Shown here: in pieces, positions 39,497 through 51,000 of the stretch
Position numbering within the stretch: position 1 is the first letter of the stretch
Layout: each line of letters starts with the position of its first letter
Source: Strigamia acuminata
Taxonomy: Eukaryota; Arthropoda; Chilopoda; Geophilomorpha; Linotaeniidae
Length of the DNA: 60,000 nucleotides
Assembly: GCA_949358305.1 (NCBI GenBank)
Contig: OX442316.1
Coordinates: forward strand, 13,580,001-13,640,000
Direction of reading: 5' to 3'
Notes under the pieces: generated by a model
Seen by the model: the letters and a program-made list of their open reading frames with translations, nothing else
What the model was told of the DNA's origin: nothing
The model's database searches: none
Program-made: the position numbers and the translations under genes

Positions 39497-39572
39497 AAGA
39501 AGAAGAGAATTTTGCAATTTTGTGACACGATAATGTTTATTACCAATTGTGAAATTAGTTCTGACGGATTAT

Positions 39573-39581
39573 AAAGGGGGA
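39573..39581 (+). other. Copia polypurine tract
   Basis: AAAGGGGGA just before the right LTR is the expected plus-strand primer site. Confidence 0.75.
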
Positions 39582-39583
39582 TT

Positions 39584-39767
39584 TGTGAGATGATATAATG
39601 CAGTCAGAACTAGTTAGTGTTTGTTACGACACTAGAGCGCAGTGTCTGTTGTTTGTTTCGTTACTAAGTGACTACGCATTCTGTCGTCTGCTTGTAATGG
39701 TTTACACGCTTTGATTAAATCTGTTCATTTATCAAAACACGAATGCAAGATCCAAATACATTTCACA
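39584..39767 (+). repeat. Copia right LTR
   Basis: 184 bases identical to the left LTR at 34709-34892 and followed by the GACAA target duplication at 39768-39772. Confidence 0.95.
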
Positions 39768-39772
39768 GACAA

Positions 39773-41114
39773 AATAAATCGTTTTTATATACCCACGATT
39801 ATTTCTAAGAATTTTATCCTGTATAAAAATCAACGTCCTTTTCCTAATAAATAACAAAACAGAAGTTCATTTTTTTGTTTTTTAATGAAAAAAAAACAAC
39901 TTCCACATGTCAAATTGTAAATGCAAGTTTAGATAACATCAACACATCATGGCAATAAATTTTATTGAAAAAAAGACAAGTTTCATCACGGAATTTTAAT
40001 ATTTCATAGAAAACTCAGATATGCGTTGGAATGGAATATTGTCAAAAATAACTTTTAAAGTGACTTCATTTCCTGTTTATCAACACAGTAACACAAATAT
40101 AACTTTAATCATTAAATTTGTCCGTTTATCAGTTTACTCAACATTTAAGGTTGTTGATATTTTAAACATTTTGCAACCAGGAATTTTCTAGTCAGATTTT
40201 AATCTCCAGGAAGGATTTATACTTCTGTTGTTTCATATTCCATATGCATGAATTTGTCATTGCAGTTAGCTTGCATAAGCACATGTGACGGCTGGAGCAG
40301 CAGCAGGTTATTTACGGCACAAATGTCTTGTTTACATTCGTAAATCGTAAATAAGTTGGAAGTTGCGCAATATTTTGCTATTTTCGATTCATGCTATAAG
40401 GCACCAATGTCTTTTATAAAAACCCAGCCAATCAAATTACGCAACGAGAAATTACATGTCTCGTCTTTTGTCGCGAAGATTCAAGGTTACTATAAATTAG
40501 GTTTCCCTTCGACTCATTTAAATTAATTAATTCATTTTATTAGACAAAAAGAGAAAAAAAAAAAGAATTTGACTTTATTTTTGGGATATTTTTTTTCAAT
40601 TTTTCGCATATTTATACAAATAAATTCATGAAACTTGATAAAAATTTATTCAAAATCTAATAAAAATGATCGAAATGCATTTAATTACTATCCAAACACC
40701 AAAACCATGAATCAAAAGAAACAATAGCTAATTTTCATCCCGATAACAAATGTTTACATATGTGGGCCACGCCATTTCGATTCGTGTTAGTAATGGTATC
40801 TTCGCAGCTGTTGCTCAGCAACGTGACATCATCGCTCTACGTCACAAGCTCCTCAGTTCATGCCTATATCCTCAAGGTAGCTCGAGCGAAGAAAAGGAGC
40901 TCCAGTTGAAACGAGTTTGGATAGAAAAGTAGTCAGTTCTATGGGCAGTCCACACTGTTTTCGAAGTTTATGATACACGTACATGAGTTGGACGCGATAC
41001 CCACAAAGGAATAGGCATTTGAGAAGTGTGTCGATCCAAACGGGCAGCCATCATTCACCGGTCATTTAAAAATCCACCCAGAAGCCTTCAGTGTGTGCGC
41101 TCCCAACTGTGAAA
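39773..41114. other. Intergenic upstream of NPC1 copy 1
   Basis: AT-rich with no recognised gene. The NPC1 promoter and 5' UTR should lie at its right end; 40740-41110 is less AT-rich than the rest. No defined element could be assigned. Confidence 0.4.
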
Positions 41115-44100
41115 ATGAAGAAAACCTTCACCTGTGTGAATATGTGGCAAATTTTGGTTGCGACTCTTGTGATTTCCGCCTTAGACCAGCACAATAAGGT
41201 TCGTAAGGTGATACCGCACGAGTTTTCGCCGGTGGTTCAGTGGGGAAGCCTTTCCGGATAATTACGTTATTCCGTTGGAATGTTGTCCACTATCCCGCAA
41301 TGCAATTAAAAATTAAAATACCTATTTTTTGTTTTTCTTATTATTATTCTTTCGGGCGCAGTAGAGATTCCGAAAAACACGGAACTTTGTACCAAACGTT
41401 AAGAAGTTTCACCTCCACCGTGTGGTTTTAATAAGATATTTTTTATTTAAATTTTTTAAAATTGGTTTTAATTTGGGTTGAGATTTGAATTATTTCATCA
41501 TTTTTTATTATCATTTCATGATTTGTGTGTCACAACCTACAATTAATCCATTGGTTTTGTTTGACAGGTTTTCGGTTCACCGGGTCATTGTATATGGTAT
41601 GGAGAATGCGGTACGAATCCGAGTAATGGATTGAAATACAACTGTCAGTATTCCGGGTCTGCAAAACCCCTCGTGGAGCGTAAAGCGTTGGATATGTTCA
41701 GAGACTTATGTCCCGATCTCGTCAACCCAAATGGTAAATTGAAAAAAAATATTTATTTATTCTTCTATCGTTTTACCATCGACAAAGTGCATCACGGAGG
41801 TGCCGGGGCGTGATGGAGTCTGTTCGCGGCCTTTATCGTCTGATTTTGGCTTGTGAAAGTAATTATTTGGTGTATTTAATTCAGGGGATACGTTAACCTG
41901 CTGCGATTACCATCAGATCAAGTCCTTCCATGCGAATTTAAGAACTGCGCAGAATTTTTTGGAGCGTTGTCCCGCATGCTGGCATAATTTCCGTCGTTAT
42001 TATTGTGCAATGACGTGTAGTCCGCACCAAAGTCAATTTGTCCATCCTTCATCGGTAGAATCGCATCTGCAGGAAGGTATATAAGATATAAAAAAGGGTT
42101 GGTTCGCTTTGGTTTTTAATTTGTTGTTAATTAATCGCAGATAATAGCACCAAAGAAGCAATAAGTGGCGTGGAACTTTACGTTTCGGATTCATTCACTC
42201 AAGGGTTGTATAAATCGTGCAAAAATATTAACACAGCTGGCATGAATGTGATGACAATAATGTGTGGAAGCTGGGGCCAAGAACAATGTTCAGGAAGTAG
42301 ATGGTTGCAATCGATGGGAGATAGCGCTTACGCGCCTTTTTTAGTAGACGTTAAGATAACGTCGCAAGCGATTGTATCTGCTCACGGAAAACGATTCAGT
42401 GCTTTGAATGAACCAACTGTTAAATGCAACGAACCAGTTGAAGTACGTAAATGTTGTTACAGTATACAGATGTTGTTTTCTTGTCTTGTGTTATGCGATT
42501 AAAGAGTTTTGTTTTAATCTTTGTAGGAAAAAGGCCCCGTGTGCGCGTGTTCTGATTGTGTGGAGGCGTGCAAAGAAGAACGGCCTCCTTTTGAACTTCC
42601 TGAACCCTTTTCTGCTAAATTTACAATTTTCGGTATTGATGGGATGACCGTAATCGCTATTTTCACATATATGGTTTTGGCCTCGGTGTTTTTAGTGACG
42701 TTGCGGTTTAAAATTAGGAAAGAAACTTGTGGTGAGGATGGTTTTAGACATTTTTTTGTATGTTTTTAATTAAATGTTGGTTCGTTTAGACGCTCAAAAC
42801 GCGTTTCGTGACCATTCTTCCGAAGGAAGCACGAATGAGATCCACAAAGAGAATGTTCCTCTTCAACTCCAAGATAACGGATTGGGTAAAAATTGATTTT
42901 TTTTTATTTTTTTATTTAAATTTAAAATTTTTTTTTTTTTTTAGTCGATAAGAAAAGTATGTTGAAGAAACGTCAGAGTACCGACTCTAGGTCCGACCAA
43001 GTACTGGTTCTCGAGCCGGTTAAAAAGTGGTACAGCAATTTCGCATTCCAATTTGAAGACGGAGTGGAGCGGTTTTTCGTGAATTTTGGAACTTTTTGCG
43101 CGACGAGGCCGATCCTCGTTCTGTGTGTCGGTTTGAGCGCCAGCGGGCTCCTCTCTCTGGGACTGCTGTCCTTTTCGGTCGTCACTGACCCCGTTGAATT
43201 ATGGGCGATGCCCAACAGTCAAGCGAGGATGGAGAGAGAGTATTTCGATTCCCATTTTCAACCGTTTTTTCGCACCGAACAAGTGATTATCACTCCGAAA
43301 ACGGCCGAAACGTTTGTCATCAAGAATCAAACCTTCAATATTATTTTTAAACGTGAATTTTTACAAAAAGTAAGTCGATTTGTTGAGATCTAATTAAATT
43401 AATCGATTACCGTATATCTTCGGGTATAATACGAGAAATTTATTACGAATTTAGCACCTCTAATTGGGGGGGTCGTACTATACGCGCATAATCAAAAAAA
43501 AAAATTTTAACGTACGTATTACGGACGTTACGTATTGTGTACATATTATAGACACAAAACGTACGTATTATGGACATATAATGTACATATTTCTATATAT
43601 TTATGTGCTGTTATGGTTATAAAATCAACAATCTAACATTTTCTTTTAAATAAATAAACTTTTCTTTTGTCATTTCGCATTGTTGTGGTAGGCAATTACT
43701 AATTCGTATTATTCGTGCATACACCATTTATTACAAAAATGACGCCTTAAAATGGGGGGATCGTATTATACGCAGGGTCGTATTATACCCGAAGATATAC
43801 GGTAAATGTACTGAGAAATGATTTGAAAATGTAGGTATTACAACTTCAACTGAAAATCGAGTCGCTTACGACCGTCGTTAACGAGCGCGTCGTTGGTTTG
43901 CAGGACATCTGCTATTCACCGATGGCGCCAGAAAATAACAATTGCTCGGTTTTCAGCGCGATAAATTATTTTCAAAACAAGGACGACTTGTTTAATTTGA
44001 ATTACGATTACATGGACCATCTTCTGCGATGTTTCCGGTAAGAAATCGGTGATGGGTGCCACGCTGTAACGTAAATTTGACATTTTTTTTTTTCGATTTT

Positions 44101-47100
44101 TAGTTCCCCGACCGACATAACGTGCATGGGGTCGTACGGAGGACCCGTTTTTCCATTCTTGGCACTCGGTGGCTTCGAGGACAAACAGTATACGAAAGCC
44201 CAAGCACTAGTCTTGTCATTTATTGTAAATAATTATTACGACAAGAGCAAAATCGTTAACGCACTTGCCTGGGAATCCGAGTACGATTCGAAATTTTAAA
44301 AAGTTTACGGAGAAAAAAATTATAATTATTTTTTTTATACAGATTTATTCGGTTTTTGAATAACTACAGCAATCCTTCAATGGACGTTTTTTACATGGCA
44401 TCGGTACGAGAAATATTAAATTAAATTAAAGTATTTTAGATTAAAATGTGAATTTGCGTTGCAGAGATCCATAGAAGATGAATTTGACCGTGAAACTCAT
44501 TCTGACATCTCAACGATCGCTATTAGCTATTTAATTATGTTTGTGTACATATCAATTGGATTAGGACAAGCTAATAGTTTCAGAAGATTACTCGTAAGTA
44601 AACAATTCTTCGATTAATAATCCAATATTGAATTTTTTGTTTACTCTTTTATTTAAGGTTGATTCTAAAATTACGTTGGGTCTATGCGGCACGTTTATTG
44701 TCATCATGTCCGTGATGTCTTCTGTTGGAATATTCAGCATGATCGGTATTCCCGCAACGCTTATAGTAGTAGAAGTGGTGCCATTTATGGTGCTAGCGGT
44801 CGGTGTAGATAACATATTCATATTGGCACAAGCTTATCAGGTAAAATATTTCGCAGTTGGATTAAACGTTTGATTAATTCTATATTTCTATTTGTGTAGA
44901 GAGACATTCGTCAGCCGAATGAGTCGAGAGAAGCGCAGATTGGACGCGTTGTCGGAGATGTTGCTCCGTCGATGTTATTAAGCAGTTTAACTGATGCGTG
45001 CGGATTTTTCTTGGGTAAGAATATTGACAACGTGGAATATGTGCAGATTTTTAACCATTTTGTTTGTACAGGCGCCATGTCGCCCATGCCAGCTGTCCGA
45101 ACGTTCGCTTTGTATGCCGGCACGGCGCTTATAATCGCGTTTGTACTTCAAATAACATGTTTCGTCAGCGTGTTTGCGTTGGATGTTCAGAGACAAGAGA
45201 ATAACCGTCTCGATTTGTGCTGCTGTATTCAAGGATCCAAAAAGGACTCTCTAAATAGGAATAACGGATTGATGTATAAGTTGTTTAAGAACGTTTACGC
45301 CCCGTTTTTGATGAGGCCGGTCGTGCGAGTGGTTGTGGTAAGAGATTGGATTGATTTATGAAATTTGTTGTATATTTTGTATTTAATTTTATTTTGTAGG
45401 TTTTGTTCTTTTTGATGTGGATGTGCACGTCGCTCGCTGTGATCAATAAAATCGAAGTCGGGCTAGATCAAGAACTTTCTATGCCAAAAGATTCCTACGT
45501 GATGCATTATTTGGAATCGTTGAAAAAGTATTTGGCAGTCGGGCCACCGATGTACTTCGTTGTGAAATCGGGCTATAACTATACAACATGGTCCGGTCAA
45601 AGTGCAATATGTAAAGGGCCTTTGTGCGAAGAAGATTCGATCTTGAATCAAATCAGCTACGCGCATCTTCATTCGGAACAGTAAGCGGTTTTGGTGTTTG
45701 TCAGTCGGTTTTCAGCGCTTAAGTTTCTTAATTTTCACTTTTCAGCACGTACATTGCGCAGGAAGCATTGTCGTGGGTGGACGATTATATGTCGTGGATC
45801 ACAAACGGTGCCTGTTGCATGTACAACAAAACTACGCAAGAATTTTGCCCGTCGTCCAGTCGAACTTGCGTGGAATGCGACGTTCGTCTCAGCCAAATAG
45901 GAAGCACCAAACGCGTGTTTGGCAGAGATTTTGAACGATATTTGCCTTTCTTTCTGAAAGACAACCCGACCAGTGATGGCTGCATAGGGTTCGTAACACA
46001 AATTATTATTATTAGTGGCGGATCCTGTGGGGGAGACCATGGGCGCCATTGCCACGCCCTTGAAAAATGAAAAAAAATTATTTTCAACATCAAAAATTCA
46101 TATTCGAGCCCAAAAAATTTATTTTTAGGCCGAAAACGTTTAATTTTTGACCGAAAACGTTTAATTTTTGACCGAAAACGTTTAATTTTTGACTGAAAAC
46201 GTTCACTTTTGACTTTAAACGTATAATTTGGGTGTGAAAAATTGAATCAAAATGGCCACCCCTTTGTCTGTTTTCTGGGTCCGCCCCAGTTATTATTATT
46301 ATACATTTTTAAATTTTTAATGTTTGTGAAATTTATTTTATTTTTAGAGGTCACGCCACTCACGGTGGAGCGGTCGAAATGTCTCCCGGTGGTCACATCG
46401 GAGCCACGCATTTCATGACGTTTCACACCATCCTAAAAACCTCCAAGGACTATTACGAAGCTTTATGGTGGGCGCGCTACATATCGGACAAATTAACGGA
46501 ATATTTAAATAAACACGTGGCTTCGCAAGGACAAACGTTTGAAGTGTTCCCCTACAGGTAAAATTTATCAAAAAAAAATATATAGGTCACTTCTCACTTG
46601 TTTTGTACGAAAAAACAATTGATTCTTTTGTGTTCCAGTTTTTATTATGTATTTTATGAACAATATCTAACCATGTGGAGAGACACAATGCTGAATCTTC
46701 TCTATTCATCGATCGCAATATTTGTCATGGCATTCTTTTTATTGGGAATGGACGTTCACCTTTCACTTATCATTGTGACCACTATTTGCATGATCGTGCT
46801 TAATTTGATGGGAGTAATGTATTGGTGGAATATCCAACTTAATGCGGTTTCTCTCGTTAATCTGGTCGTGGCAATCGGTATAGCGGTGGAGTTTTGCTCG
46901 CACGTGACGCGAGCATTCGCCGTGAGCACTGCCGAGTCAAATATACTTCGAACGAAGGATGCCCTGGTCAATATGGGGTCATCCGTAAGTTTATTTTGGA
47001 GGAGGGGAAATTAAAATCGTGCTGATTTTGGTGTTTATTTTCAGGTACTCTCTGGAATTACATTAACTAAGTTTACTGGGATTATGGTTTTAGCGTTTGC

Positions 47101-47366
47101 AAAGTCTCAAATATTTCAAGTGTTCTACTTTAGAATTAATTTGTGCATAGTTTTATTCGGTGCCTCTCATGGATTAATATTCTTGCCCGTATTATTAAGT
47201 TATTTTGGTGAGTATTTTATTTTTAGTCTTTTGTGAATATATTTTTTATTTTTGGTTTTTGAATTTTCAAGGCCCCGGAGTTAACAAGCGAAGGTTGTAC
47301 ATCGAACAGCAACAGAATTTACTAAAAACAAACTATCAAACAGAGGAATCTGAGTGTAATTCGTAA
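41115..47366 (+). CDS. NPC1: NPC intracellular cholesterol transporter 1 homologue, copy 1
   Basis: Multi-pass late endosome/lysosome protein (RND/Patched superfamily) that exports sterol handed over by NPC2. Twenty exons join in phase: 41115-41198, 41568-41733, 41885-42076, 42141-42442, 42527-42731, 42790-42885, 42945-43369, 43835-44037, 44104-44280, 44343-44403, 44465-44593, 44658-44840, 44900-45014, 45072-45337, 45400-45680, 45746-45988, 46348-46557, 46639-46984, 47045-47207 and 47272-47366. Product: 1313 residues (human 1278). Signal peptide, then a Cys-rich sterol-binding N-domain ([26 protein letters not shown]). The sterol-sensing domain spans exons 11-14 ([36 protein letters not shown]). 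A second membrane bundle follows ([35 protein letters not shown]). The tail lacks the LLNF-type lysosomal signal of mammals. Confidence 0.96.
43408..43804. mobile_element. MITE in NPC1 copy 1 intron 7
   Basis: A 397-base element bounded by perfect 27-base terminal inverted repeats: 43408-43434 begins TACCGTATATCTTCGGGTAT and 43778-43804 is its exact reverse complement. A second shared phrase, GGGGG then TCGTA-TATACGC, occurs as direct copies just inside both ends. The outermost bases are TA, compatible with a TA target site as in Tc1/mariner-type elements. There is no coding frame. It lies wholly within the intron, not touching splice sites. Confidence 0.85.
46130..46212. repeat. Short tandem repeat in an NPC1 copy 1 intron
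   Basis: Three identical 21-base units beginning CCGAAAACGTTTAATTTTTG (46130-46150, 46151-46171, 46172-46192) and a fourth diverged one to 46212. They lie in the intron before exon 17. Confidence 0.85.
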
Positions 47367-48081
47367 AAATACGGAGAAAAGGCTTATTTTTTTAAATTTT
47401 TGATATATGAGGAATGATTGTGGTCTGTTTCGTTGGTGGGGCTTTTGAAAGATGTGATTTTTTTTTTGTTTTTTGTAATTTATATCAATGATTTTCCGTG
47501 AGTCAAATTTTTAAGAGAATGAATTTATTTTAGTGTTTTTTTTTTTTTTTTTTTTAGTTTAATTGCTACTGTAGAGCGGTAGTATTTAACTATTGAAAAA
47601 AATGTGTACAAAATATCACACTTGTGCCCCGAGTGATTCAGCCGTAATGACAAGATACACACGACTTTCATGTACATTTCATCCATCAGTTTTATGTGGT
47701 GTATGAACTAATTAGAATTTGGTTAATTTGTCAAAGCACTTTTACTAATAGTACGTTTAAAAAATAATAATAATAACTTGTACCAGTAAGAAAAATATCA
47801 TTTTTTGAAAAGTTTTTAATTTATTAGGAATTATCATTCCATTTATGTTCTAATTAAGTTTTGTGATTTAATTTATTAGTACCATTTTAGTCGAATTATA
47901 CATTTTTGTTTTTTTTAAATTTGCACAATAGGTCTTTTTTGTAAATGTAATGATTTCTTGAGTTAAATGTTTTTGCGCCTTACGAAAATAAAAACATTTT
48001 TTGTTATAAAAGTACAACAATGTTTAATGCTTAAACCAAACAAAATGGCGGGTTGCTAGGTGACGAGTAAAGGAATGCTCG
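47367..48081. other. Gap between the two NPC1 copies
   Basis: AT-rich with long T runs (47538-47560). It should hold the copy 1 3' UTR and the copy 2 promoter. No extra gene was recognised. Confidence 0.45.
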
Positions 48082-51000
48082 ATGAAAAACATGTCGCGAT
48101 ACGCTCAACTTCTGTTGATTTTCTTGTGGATTTTAAGCTGGAATATTTGGGTAAGATTGTCCGTGTATAAATATAAATTTCAAAAGTAAAAAAAGAGATC
48201 GATTTTTTTTATTACAAAACTAGTTGCAGGTTTCGGCAAAATGTGTGTGGTACGGGGAATGCGGCATTAGCGCTACAACCGACATGCCTTTAAATTGCCC
48301 GTACGATGGACCACCGAAACTATTTAATAACGCAACGGCAAAAAATATGCTGTTCGAAGTATGTCCTCATTATCGTAAACACAAAGGTGCTTTTTGCAAC
48401 ACAACCTTAATTCCATGTAAGTTAATTGTAAATTAATATTGAGCTTTTTCTCTTTAAGGGCCGTTGTTAACTTGTTGTGATGGAAACCAAATCAACTCGG
48501 TATATACGAATCCAGGTTTGGCCTTAGTCAAGGGTATGATAGAAAGATGTCCCGCTTGTTGGTACAATTTCCGCCTTTATCAATGCCTCATGCTGTGCAG
48601 TGACCAGCAAAGTCAGTTTTTACACATAAAAGCTCAGATTAAAGGTAATTTTTTACATTTGTAGTGCTTTAAATAATGATTTTTACATTTGTAGTGTTTT
48701 ATTTTGTGATTTTGTATAATTTATTTTTTTTTTACTTCTTTTTTTAATGTTTAGATCCAACCACACAAAAACAAGCAATTTTATCTGTTGAAATGTATGT
48801 GAATCACGCTTCTGCAAACGCGCTCTTTGACTCGTGTTCTCAAGTTAATAGTTTTCTGGGACAACCGGCTATGAGTATATTGTGTGAAACGGACGTTAAA
48901 GATTGCTCGGGAAAAGTGTGGATGGAAAACATGGGCACGAGCACTTTTTCGCCATTTCTCGTTGACGTTACCGTTACTCACAACGCCGTCCTACAGAAAC
49001 ATGGGAAAAATTTTACGCCTATGAAACTGGACACAATACTTTGCCACACTCCCGTCGTGGTAACGAATGTTTGAAAAGTCAATACGTACAAATTGGGTAA
49101 TAAAACAAATTGAATTTACAGCATGATGGACCGGCATGCACTTGCGGCGACTGCAGCGGGTCGTGCAAAAATCTAACTCCGCCGTTCGCTCTTCCAGAAC
49201 CCGAAGTTTCTGCTAAATTTATGATCGGCGATTACGACGGCATGACGATTGTGGCTTGTATAACGTATATAGTGTTGATTGTTTTATTCTTTATGGGATT
49301 GCTGATCAGAGGATTCAGAAGATTTAGTATTGAAAAGCGCAACTTTGGTTACCGTAAGCAATTGGCTGAAAGATTTGTGCGTTTCAGGGGCCAAACGACG
49401 AGAAATAATGCACGCGGGTGCAGATCCTGCAGTCGACGATTTTGATGCGACAAAGGACTCACGAGGTACAAATTTTATGACGTGATATTTTGCTTATTTT
49501 CGATTATTTTCGGCTTATTTTCGACTATATTTGGCTTATTTTCTACTTATTGTGACTTATTTTCGACTTTTTTTCAATATTTAGCGAATTTTTGACCCGT
49601 TATGGCTTATTTTCGACTAATTTATTCAATTTTTTTTATTTAATTTTAGACAAATCGCAACAAACCGCAGCGCCTTCGGAGCCGGGTTCTGTTTTGGAAC
49701 CGGTCGCAGCGGGATACAAAAACTGCGCTTTTAATTGCGAAGATTTAGTGGAAAGATTTTTTATTCGTTGGGGAACATTCTGCGCCACTCATCCATTCAC
49801 TGTTATTCTCATTGGTTTGATCATCAGCGGCGGTTTGTCTTTCGGTTTGATCTCCTTCACCGTCACCACAGATCCGGTCGAGTTGTGGGCAATGCCGGGC
49901 AGCCGAGCTAGAGTAGAAACTGATTATTTCAATGCACATTTCCGACCTTTTATGCGTACCGAACACGTGATAATCATTCCCAAAAAGGCCGGGAAGTTTT
50001 CATTTGGCAATAAAACTTACAGTAACGTTTTCAAACGTAGTTTTCTACTGGAAGTTGGTTACAAATATAAACTAATAAGTAAAATACGAAAAATAATCAT
50101 TATATTTGTTTAAAAGGTTTCCGAATTGCAAAGGAAAATCGAATCAATTCGGGCGCGTGTCAACAACCGTACTATTACTTTGAGGGACATTTGTTTGAAG
50201 CCCATGGCTCCGGTTAATAATAACTGCTCGACTATGAGCATCGTCGACATGTTTAGAGATAGAAAGGATTTGAACGATTCCAACTATGATTATCTTACGC
50301 ATCTTGCAAATTGTATCAAGTAAATTGTATCGCTAAATGCGCGATTTTTGTTGATTTCTAACTGTTTGAATTGATTTGGACAGGGCCCATTTAGTCCCGG
50401 AATGTCTCGCACCTTATGGAGGTCCCATTTTGCCATACGTCGCTTTAGGGGGCTTCAATAATAATGAATATTTAAACGCTAAGGTTGTAGTTTTAACTTT
50501 TCTTGTTAATAATTACATACACAAAGGTGACCTTTCGAATGCGTTAGCGTGGGAAACTAAGTACGCGTGTGTACGGTTTTTATGTGAAATGTTTGATATT
50601 AATTCAACTGCGCATCAGATTTTTAGAATTTATGGAACGTTTCAAGAGTCCCAATATGGATTTGTATTACTCGGCATCGGTGATTTGAACATTTTTATAA
50701 CGAAAAGTGAAATTTTTATGTATTTTTTTGTTTGGAAATTAGCGCTCAATCGAAGACGAGTTTGATAGAGAGTCGAAATCGGATATGATTACGGTTGGTA
50801 TTAGCTATCTGATCATGTTTATATACATTTCCATTAGCTTAGGTCAGTTGTCCAGTTTCAACAGATTAATTGTGAGTAATTTTATAATAATAATAATTAA
50901 TTTTTTTTTTAATTTTTTTTTTTTTTTAATTTTTATTAGGTGGATTCGAAGATTACTTTGGGAATTTGTGGGATTTTAATAGTCGTTTTATCAGTGACGA

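Larger units (their letters stand above)
34709..39767 (+). mobile_element. Full-length Copia (Ty1/copia) LTR retrotransposon
   Basis: Complete element of 5059 bases: identical 184-base LTRs, GACAA duplications on both sides, a primer-binding site, a polypurine tract and one unbroken gag-pol frame of 1464 codons. It sits between the HGSNAT cluster and NPC1 copy 1, transcribed in plus orientation. GC content is clearly higher than in the flanking DNA. All hallmarks of an autonomous, recently inserted element are present. Confidence 0.97.
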
